DNA of 26,156 nt from a virus: positions 1-26,156 of IMG/VR virus record IMGVR_UViG_3300005529_000089. One strand, 5' to 3'. The translations under genes were made by a program, and so were the position numbers. Below, piece by piece: positions 21,947 to 26,156 of this stretch. Position 1 is the first letter of the stretch, and every line of letters starts with the position of its first letter. The notes beneath the pieces were generated by a model. That model was not told where the DNA came from. It worked only from the letters and a program-made list of their open reading frames with translations, and did not search any database.

Positions 21947-22794
21947 GCGAACCTCCCCTCGTTTTCCTTCTCCCGCTCCCGCTGCCAGGCCCGCGCCTTG
22001 TCCAGCTCGCTCGGCCAGTTCGCTAGCAGGAAGGGCAGCGTCGTCCGCTTCCAGTACCGCCGGCGCGCCTCCTCGCCCGTGATCTTCGCCGCGTAGAACT
22101 GCCGCACCGTCTCCACGCACTCCGCGAAGTCCGCCTCCGCCAGGTCGAGCAGCCCGGCTTCCCGCGCCACTTCGACCTCCCGCGCCAGCCACGGCGTTTT
22201 TTCCTGGCGGCAGTACGGCACCGGGATCCGGTTCAGGCAGAGCAACCGGCTGCGTAAGGGTTCAGGCTGTTCTCCTGGAACTATCGCTCCCTTGCCCCTC
22301 CTCACCCCCTTGGGGGTTGGGGGTATTCCCTGTTCCTTTCCCTGTTCCCTGTTCCCTGTTCCCTGTTCCCTGTTCCCACCGGTAGCCTTACTGGAGTCTT
22401 CCGGTAGCGTTACTGTAGTCTTACTGGAGTGTTCTGAACCGTTTTTAGAATCGTTACTTACACCGTTGAAGGCGTCCTTAAGCTTGCTCCGTTGCGCCTT
22501 CGGCACCGATTGGTGCTTGTCGAAGTTGCAAACCCGCCCAATTTGGCGTCCGTCGGAAAGGTTCCGTACCTCTACGTAACCGATACTGGAAAGCTCCTGT
22601 ACCATTACGGTAATGGTTCGGGAAAGCTCCCGTAGTGGGAAAAGTGCCGCCTGGATCAGCCGCGGGTTGGCGTTGAAGAAGCCCTCGTCGTCCGAGTAGG
22701 TCAGCAGCGCCAGCGCCAGCAGGGCCGTCTCGGCCGGCAGCGTTGACATCGCTTCGTGGCTCCAGAATTCCGGTTTAACCGTTCGTATTCTCAT
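21943..22794 (-). CDS. Replication initiator/organizer-like protein with origin repeats inside the gene
   Basis: The protein has 283 residues, with ATG at 22794 in a TGATG junction. Residues 1-110 are a winged-helix replisome-organizer-type domain (R-I-R-T-V-K-P-E-F-W, A-L-L-A-L-A-L-L-T-Y-S-D-D-E-G, I-G-Y-V-E-V-R). Residues 111-180 form a low-complexity linker with G-N-R-E-Q-G repeats. Residues 200-275 are helical and charged, perhaps a helicase-loading part. The linker DNA carries 7-bp and 11-bp tandem repeats in changing reading frames, as in lambda O where the origin lies within the gene. It ends overlapping the DnaB start. The exact family name (DnaD-like or other) is uncertain. Confidence 0.85.
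   Translation of the reverse strand: MRIRTVKPEFWSHEAMSTLPAETALLALALLTYSDDEGFFNANPRLIQAALFPLRELSRTITVMVQELSSIGYVEVRNLSDGRQIGRVCNFDKHQSVPKAQRSKLKDAFNGVSNDSKNGSEHSSKTTVTLPEDSSKATGGNREQGTGNREQGKEQGIPPTPKGVRRGKGAIVPGEQPEPLRSRLLCLNRIPVPYCRQEKTPWLAREVEVAREAGLLDLAEADFAECVETVRQFYAAKITGEEARRRYWKRTTLPFLLANWPSELDKARAWQREREKENEGRFA
22339..22377. repeat. 7-bp tandem repeat, about 5.6 units
   Basis: The plus-strand unit is TCCCTGT, five exact copies in register plus TCCC, with one more copy 12 bases to the left (22327-22333). Because 7 is not a multiple of 3, each unit gained or lost would shift the initiator reading frame, and three units restore it. Confidence 0.9.
22379..22433. other. Candidate replication origin: five 11-bp iteron-like repeats
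   Basis: Five contiguous units read CCGGTAGCCTT, ACTGGAGTCTT, CCGGTAGCGTT, ACTGTAGTCTT and ACTGGAGTGTT. Six of eleven positions are invariant and the rest are two-way choices. The spacing is one helical turn. Since 11 is not a multiple of 3 the repeat falls in all three codon phases, so it is not explained by a protein repeat. An AT-richer stretch (TTTTTAGAATCG) follows within about 15 bases. The site lies in the initiator gene, upstream of DnaB. Confidence 0.6.
22601..22617. repeat. Perfect 17-bp palindrome inside the initiator gene
   Basis: ACCATTAC, a central G, then GTAATGGT. It lies between two near-identical 14-bp direct repeats (22588-22601 and 22621-22634, 13 of 14 matching, 33 bases apart). 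The direct repeats encode E-L-S twice, so part of this may be coding, but the palindrome is not explained by that. It could be an initiator or operator site. Confidence 0.7.
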
Positions 22795-23084
22795 CAGAAA
22801 AAGTCCTCTGTTTTGGTTGCCTTCTCTCCCTCGCTCAATTGGCGCGCCAGCTCGTCGGCCGACGGTAGTGGATCCACCCGCACCAGGATCCGGTGCACCT
22901 CCTCGAACAGCCCGGGATGGTACGGCGTCGTGCGCAGCCAGAAACCGTAGCCCTTCTTCAGCGTGCGGTGCTGCGGCGCCACGATCCGTCCCCGCCAGCG
23001 GAAATCGGGCGGCAGCGGATTGGCCGACAGGTACTGCTCCGTGTCGTCCTTCGTCCAATCCACGTTGTCGATCAGCTCCGTCAC
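22794..23084 (-). CDS. Hypothetical protein, early region
   Basis: The protein has 96 residues. The GTG start at 23084 was chosen because it overlaps the upstream stop as GTGA, and a G-rich site lies just before. It reads T-E-L-I-D-N-V-D-W-T-K-D-D-T-E-Q-Y-L, then R-W-R-G-R-I-V-A and K-K-G-Y-G-F-W-L-R-T-T-P-Y-H-P-G-L-F. The end is acidic with two Phe (T-E-D-F-F). No family is recognised. Immediately upstream of the initiator, it probably serves replication or its control. Confidence 0.75.
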   Translation of the reverse strand: MTELIDNVDWTKDDTEQYLSANPLPPDFRWRGRIVAPQHRTLKKGYGFWLRTTPYHPGLFEEVHRILVRVDPLPSADELARQLSEGEKATKTEDFF

Positions 23085-23548
23085 CACTTCCCCCTTTTCC
23101 TTGGAAGCCGCTGCGCCAGCTCCCACATCCGGCCCTCCCCGCTGTAGCGGCACTTCATCGTCATCCCCGGCAGCAGGTTCACGCTATCGCGCACCCGCAC
23201 CAGCACGGTCTCCTCGCCCAGCTTCGCCTCCACCACGCGGCGGTTCACCGAATATTTTTTTTCGCACACCAGGTCCCGCATCTCGCCCTGCAGCGGGGCG
23301 CCGCACACCGCGGCGGGGGCGCCAGCGGGCGCGGGCGGCGGGAGGGGGAGAGGAGGGCCGTCCGAAATTTTTAGAACCGCCAGCGCCTTCCTGCGGCCCT
23401 CGTCCGAGTAGCACACGCGATTATCGATGAGGTTCCAGTCGGTTCCTCGCTCGAGCGAGTCGCGGCGCAGCGCGCGCAGGGTCGAGTGCCCGAGCCCGAG
23501 CGTCTGCGCCAGGTCCCGCTCCGCGTGCGCGAAAACCGGTTCGCTCAT
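23081..23548 (-). CDS. Hypothetical protein with possible N-terminal HTH
   Basis: The protein has 155 residues. Residues about 8-60 have a winged-helix look: R-D-L-A-Q-T-L-G-L-G-H-S-T-L-R-A-L-R-R-D-S-L, split by the turn G-L-G-H, then N-R-V-C-Y-S-D-E-G-R-R-K-A-L. A proline-rich link (66-75) and a basic strand-rich C-terminal domain follow (V-C-E-K-K-Y-S-V-N-R-R, then V-L-V-R-V-R-D-S). It may bind DNA. ATG overlaps the stop of the doubtful upstream gene by 4 bases. No family is recognised. Confidence 0.75.
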   Translation of the reverse strand: MSEPVFAHAERDLAQTLGLGHSTLRALRRDSLERGTDWNLIDNRVCYSDEGRRKALAVLKISDGPPLPLPPPAPAGAPAAVCGAPLQGEMRDLVCEKKYSVNRRVVEAKLGEETVLVRVRDSVNLLPGMTMKCRYSGEGRMWELAQRLPRKRGKW

Positions 23549-23811
23549 GGAGACCCCCTTTTGTCAAAAAGATTCCTCGATCCAACTGATTGAGGCGACG
23601 GCCCCCGGGGGTCCCCGCCTAGACCCCCCTCCCCCCGGAAGTCCCTTTTTAAGCTCAAAAGCCGTGCACGCGCAACCGCCCTGATCCGTCTCCGCTCAGG
23701 ATCGAGCGTGCTTGCCTGCCTCAACTTCTGCCACGTCCTGCTCAGAGTTGTCATCACTTTTGTCAACAGTCTTGGGTTTTTCATAGGTGAAAGCATGTGA
23801 CTATTACTCAC
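23545..23811 (-). CDS. Doubtful small basic ORF
   Basis: Read from GTG 23811 it would give 88 residues, with an 8-base overlap to the upstream gene. Its stop forms the usual ATGA junction with the next gene, which favours a real gene. Inner ATGs at 23796 and 23781 are alternatives. The first half is a basic helix (W-Q-K-L-R-Q-A-S-T-L), and the second half is Gly/Pro-rich and reads through the G-run element, which looks non-coding. No good ribosome site is seen. It may instead be a regulatory spacer. Confidence 0.35.
   Translation of the reverse strand: MSNSHMLSPMKNPRLLTKVMTTLSRTWQKLRQASTLDPERRRIRAVARARLLSLKRDFRGEGGLGGDPRGPSPQSVGSRNLFDKRGSP
23602..23636 (-). other. Candidate G-quadruplex / GC hairpin element
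   Basis: The minus (transcribed) strand has four G-runs of 6, 6, 4 and 5 separated by 1, 7 and 6 bases, a strong quadruplex pattern. The last run can instead pair with an adjacent C-run as the palindrome CCCCCGGGGG. It lies in the only long poorly coding stretch of the early block and could pause transcription or translation. Confidence 0.55.
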
Positions 23812-24529
23812 CGATTAGCTTCGGCGGAGGCTTGACCTCGGCGGCCGGCACCGGCGTCACGACGTCGATTGCGCTGCCCTCGCGCGGCGTAGCCAGGGCC
23901 GGCTGCGCGGCCTCCGGTGTGGCCTGTAGCGCCGCGTTGCCCTCCGCAGCCGCCCCTTTTGCCTCAATAATTTCCCCCGCAGAACCAGTTGGCGTGACAT
24001 TCTTCAGTTCACGTGCCTTGGCGATCAGGGCGAAGTAGTCGGCATGGCTTGGACCGCTGCCGTCGATCGTCTCCAGCCGCGCGGTGACGCCGCCCAGGAG
24101 CAGTTCCGACTTCTCGGTGCCGATGCCGCCGATGATAGCTTTGTCGCGCGCCGGTATCTTCGCCCGCTTGACCGGATCAGCCAGGTCTTCCGCCAACCCT
24201 TCGATTGCCAGCTCAGAGACGAACCGCCAGCGCTTCCCCAGTCTTTCTTTTTCCCTCTCTACAGGGATTGACTCGCGATCACGCACCGCCTGCACCGTGT
24301 TCGGGCTGATGGACAGCACGTCAGCGATCAGCTGGATCGGCATGCTGGCGGCGATCAGCTTCACCACGGCACCGTAGAGTCTCGGGTTCTGCTGGTGCAG
24401 GCGCTCGCCCGTGAACTCTCCATGCAGGTCATGCTTTTCAAACATCGCGTTCGGTAGTTCGGTTTCGCTTGTCAAAAAATCGACTTGGCGGCCGTCTCCG
24501 AGCAGCAGGGATTCACGTGTTTCGCTCAT
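23804..24529 (-). CDS. Helix-turn-helix phage protein, possible terminase-small-subunit-like
   Basis: The protein has 241 residues, starting 3 bases after the upstream stop. Residues 50-84 contain an HTH: L-I-A-A-S-M-P-I-Q-L-I-A-D-V-L, then S-I-S-P-N-T-V-Q-A-V-R. Next comes a charged helix (E-R-E-K-E-R-L-G-K-R-W-R-F) and A-R-D-K-A-I-I-G-G-I-G-T-E-K-S-E-L-L-L-G, a pattern seen in phage HTH proteins related to small terminases. The tail from about 185 is Ala/Pro/Glu-rich and flexible. It is far from the large terminase, so a transcription or replication regulator is equally possible. Confidence 0.8.
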   Translation of the reverse strand: MSETRESLLLGDGRQVDFLTSETELPNAMFEKHDLHGEFTGERLHQQNPRLYGAVVKLIAASMPIQLIADVLSISPNTVQAVRDRESIPVEREKERLGKRWRFVSELAIEGLAEDLADPVKRAKIPARDKAIIGGIGTEKSELLLGGVTARLETIDGSGPSHADYFALIAKARELKNVTPTGSAGEIIEAKGAAAEGNAALQATPEAAQPALATPREGSAIDVVTPVPAAEVKPPPKLIGE

Positions 24530-24532
24530 GGC

Positions 24533-24811
24533 TTAACGCGAGAGAACTCGCAGAAAAAACGCCGGTTTCGGCCGTGGCCGCGGATACGCGCGCCAGGCAT
24601 CCGAAATCTCGGGTGTGACCAGCAAGTGGCAGCGCCAAATCCGGCCTAATTCGGCGTCAAATAATCCACCAGGTAGCAGCCTGCGGCCGACGCGCTGCAG
24701 CGCCTTCAGCCCTGCTTTCGTCCTGGGCGCACCTAGGCCTTGAAGGGCGTCGGTCCCGCACTCGGTGCCATGGCGCAGGATTGTCAGCTGTGCATAGACG
24801 GCGAGCTTCAT
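24533..24811 (-). CDS. Hypothetical small basic protein
   Basis: The protein has 92 residues. ATG at 24811 was chosen over longer reads because it has AAGGAGG in front and overlaps the upstream stop by 4 bases. It is basic, with L-T-I-L-R-H-G-T-E-C-G-T-D-A-L-Q-G-L and a turn-rich middle. I-W-R-C-H-L-L-V-T-P-E-I follows, and the end is R/P-rich (Y-P-R-P-R-P-K-P). No family is recognised. Confidence 0.75.
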   Translation of the reverse strand: MKLAVYAQLTILRHGTECGTDALQGLGAPRTKAGLKALQRVGRRLLPGGLFDAELGRIWRCHLLVTPEISDAWRAYPRPRPKPAFFLRVLSR

Positions 24812-25101
24812 GCCACAGCCTCCTTGCCAGGTTGAACGCGATGGCTTTCCAGCAGCCGGTTGACCGAGCTGGCTGGTATGCGCACCACCTTGTGCGACAG
24901 CTTCACGATCGGGCCGAGGCCTTCCTTGCCGCCCGACCGCTCGAATTGCGCGATCCGCTCCCACACTGTGCGCTCGCTAACCTCGAGCATCTTCGCCACC
25001 GATTCCACGCTGTAGTGGTTCTCCACGACCTGTCCGCGCAAAGCCGAGTCCACCACGCGCACCAGGCGCGTCTGCAGTCGTTGGATTTCATCCTCCTTCA
25101 C
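24808..25101 (-). CDS. Excisionase/MerR-type HTH protein
   Basis: The protein has 97 residues. The GTG start at 25101 overlaps the upstream stop (GTGA) and follows GGGAGG, which is preferred to longer reads that shadow the neighbour. Residues 30-85 show an HTH_17-like layout: Y-S-V-E-S-V-A-K-M-L-E-V-S-E-R-T-V-W-E-R-I, then P-I-V-K-L-S-H-K-V-V-R-I-P-A-S-S-V-N-R-L-L, as in small excisionase-like regulators. It probably binds DNA to regulate early genes. No integrase is present to support true excisionase function. Confidence 0.8.
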   Translation of the reverse strand: MKEDEIQRLQTRLVRVVDSALRGQVVENHYSVESVAKMLEVSERTVWERIAQFERSGGKEGLGPIVKLSHKVVRIPASSVNRLLESHRVQPGKEAVA

Positions 25102-25331
25102 TGCGGATTTCCTCCCAAAAATCTCGTGGCTGCGGCCGCGATCTCCTCCGATACGCATACGCCGCAGCTCTGGCCATTCTCCGCGTGCACCAGCTCGACC
25201 TCGCCAGTCACGCGCGGTCGCTTCAACAACGGGACCTGGACAGGGCAATTCTCGGCTTTACCCATCGCGCCGCCGGCGCGCTCGAGCGCCTCGCGCGAAA
25301 GTTGCCCTGGATCTGGCGCTGACTCTCTCAT
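25098..25331 (-). CDS. Hypothetical small protein
   Basis: The protein has 77 residues and overlaps both neighbours by 4 bases. The N-terminus is polar and helical (G-Q-L-S-R-E-A-L-E-R-A-G-G), the middle is basic with V-P-L-L-K-R-P-R-V-T-G-E-V-E-L-V-H, and then come two Cys two residues apart (S-C-G-V-C-V) and an Ala-rich helix. Too short for a clear family. Confidence 0.7.
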   Translation of the reverse strand: MRESAPDPGQLSREALERAGGAMGKAENCPVQVPLLKRPRVTGEVELVHAENGQSCGVCVSEEIAAAATRFLGGNPQ

Positions 25332-25756
25332 GATCCGATTCCGAACAACGGTTCGTCCTCCATATGTTCGCCGGCGGCCGCCATCTTGCCCGTCAACCGG
25401 TGCCGCTTATGCGGATGCACCGGCTGGACCTGGGCGCCGTCAAAGGCGCACTCCTCCGCCACGAAGATCACGCCCGGCGACTTCTCGTTAGGCTGGACAT
25501 CCACCGTGCGCGCCTCGGCCGTCAGCGTAACCCGTCTGGCCGGCCGCAGCTGCTCCTCGTAATGCCGGATCTCCTGCTCGGTCCTGGGTTCGATCGCGCA
25601 TAAAAAAATGTCGACGCCCATCCCTGCGATCGCGCGCGACACGGCCAGCCAGAACCGCACCTGGCCGCGTCCACCAGGCTTGTAGCGTGTCCAGCTGGGC
25701 TGCTGGCTCACGACAGCCACGCAGCCGTCGAGGTGAACGATGTTATCCGTATTCAT
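25328..25756 (-). CDS. SSB-like single-stranded DNA-binding protein
   Basis: The protein has 142 residues. The OB-fold-like part runs over about 5-107: N-I-V-H-L-D-G-C-V-A, V-R-F-W-L-A-V-S-R, V-D-I-F-L-C-A-I, R-V-T-L-T-A-E-A-R-T-V-D and V-I-F-V-A-E-E-C-A-F, the strand order of bacterial SSB. The linker is short and basic, and an acidic tip E-D-E-P-L-F lies at 133-138, resembling the D-D-D-I-P-F partner-binding tip of SSBs, but four residues follow it. Both ends overlap neighbours by 4 bases. It would protect ssDNA during phage replication. Homology to SSB is moderate by eye. Confidence 0.7.
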   Translation of the reverse strand: MNTDNIVHLDGCVAVVSQQPSWTRYKPGGRGQVRFWLAVSRAIAGMGVDIFLCAIEPRTEQEIRHYEEQLRPARRVTLTAEARTVDVQPNEKSPGVIFVAEECAFDGAQVQPVHPHKRHRLTGKMAAAGEHMEDEPLFGIGS

Positions 25757-26156
25757 TCGTTCACACCCTTCTTCTTCGCCTTCGCGGCCGCCAACCCATC
25801 CGCGGCCTTTGCCTTGAGCGCCGCGGCCTTCTTTGCGCCGAGGAAATGCACGACTTCATCCGGTATCGCGAAGGCGTTCTGGATCGCGCACTCGGCCTCG
25901 TAATCGAGAATGCAGCCTGTCACCAGGCGCAGCGCGTCGTGCGGCTTCAGCTTCGCCAGATGGACAAGCTTATCTTCGTCAAATCCCTTTGGCAGGACGA
26001 GCCCCAGCTGCTTTGCCACCTCCTCAATTCGGCCGCCGACCTTCCAGTGATGACAGAAAGCCGACTTCAGCACCACCACCAGGGCGGCCTCGTCGATCGT
26101 CTTCACCTGCCGCAGCTGCTCGATCATCGCCTCGCGCGCCAGTTGGCTTTCAGCGC
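25753..26156 (-). CDS. Hypothetical protein, possibly open at the 5' end
   Basis: The frame stays open past the ATG at 26127 to the window edge and reads A-E-S-Q-L-A-R-E-A in front of it. Only a poorly spaced GAGG precedes that ATG, so the true start is probably outside. From ATG the product has 124 residues: helical, with A-L-V-V-V-L-K-S-A-F-C-H-H-W-K, then R-I-E-E-V-A-K-Q-L-G-L-V-L-P and a Lys/Ala-rich end (K-A-K-K-K-G-V-N-E). No family is recognised. Confidence 0.7.
   Translation of the reverse strand, partial: AESQLAREAMIEQLRQVKTIDEAALVVVLKSAFCHHWKVGGRIEEVAKQLGLVLPKGFDEDKLVHLAKLKPHDALRLVTGCILDYEAECAIQNAFAIPDEVVHFLGAKKAAALKAKAADGLAAAKAKKKGVNE

Noticed and set aside
22588-22634. Two 14-bp near-identical repeats, 33 bases apart, as separate origin iterons.
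   Set aside because: The distance is a multiple of three and both encode E-L-S, so a protein repeat can explain them. Kept only as context for the palindrome.
23740-23770. A promoter at TTGACA near 23765.
   Set aside because: No -10-like sequence occurs at 16-18 bases; GAGCAG lies at that place.

Overview
The window is a high-GC stretch of a double-stranded DNA bacteriophage (free phage or prophage; nothing in it settles which). Every credible gene lies on the minus strand, so the map reads right to left. Gene packing is extreme. Most neighbours overlap by 4 bases (ATGA or GTGA) or 1 base (TGATG), and these junctions were used to choose starts, several of them GTG. I see no integrase, tRNA, CRISPR array or insertion sequence, and no host can be named from sequence alone. 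The capsid and portal genes, the absence of tape-measure, tube and sheath genes, and a Q-rich ejection-type protein all suggest a short-tailed (podovirus-like) virion, but that is an inference.

Right end, 26156 to about 20000 (early genes). This part holds a gene open at the window edge, an SSB-like protein with an acidic tip, several small unknown or helix-turn-helix proteins, a replication-initiator-like protein, a DnaB-type helicase, a small protein resembling the Acb2/Tad1 anti-defence family, and a small HTH regulator. The initiator gene carries a dense array of short direct repeats and palindromes, which makes it the best candidate for the phage origin (lambda O-like arrangement).

Middle, 20000 to about 10000 (packaging and head). 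In order these are a small unknown gene, the large terminase, two small genes, a 753-residue portal, four small genes, a scaffolding protein with a very low-complexity Gly/Glu/Ala region, an SU10-type (DUF5309-like) major capsid protein, a probable decoration protein and a small neck gene. A 211-base gap before the scaffolding gene, the largest clear gap, holds a candidate promoter, five 10-bp tandem repeats and a hairpin. It is probably the control point for the head genes.

Left end, 10000 to 1 (neck, tail, lysis). These are an adaptor-like protein with a possible carbohydrate-binding insert, a small structural gene, a 502-residue fibre-like protein with an N-terminal signal peptide and an AT-rich core, five consecutive small membrane genes (probable holin and lysis cassette, no endolysin in view), a 689-residue tail stopper/hub-like protein with an internal domain duplication, a fibre-like protein, two small unknown proteins, a fusion of a helical phage domain to a sulfotransferase-like P-loop domain, and a Q-rich virion protein that runs off the left edge.
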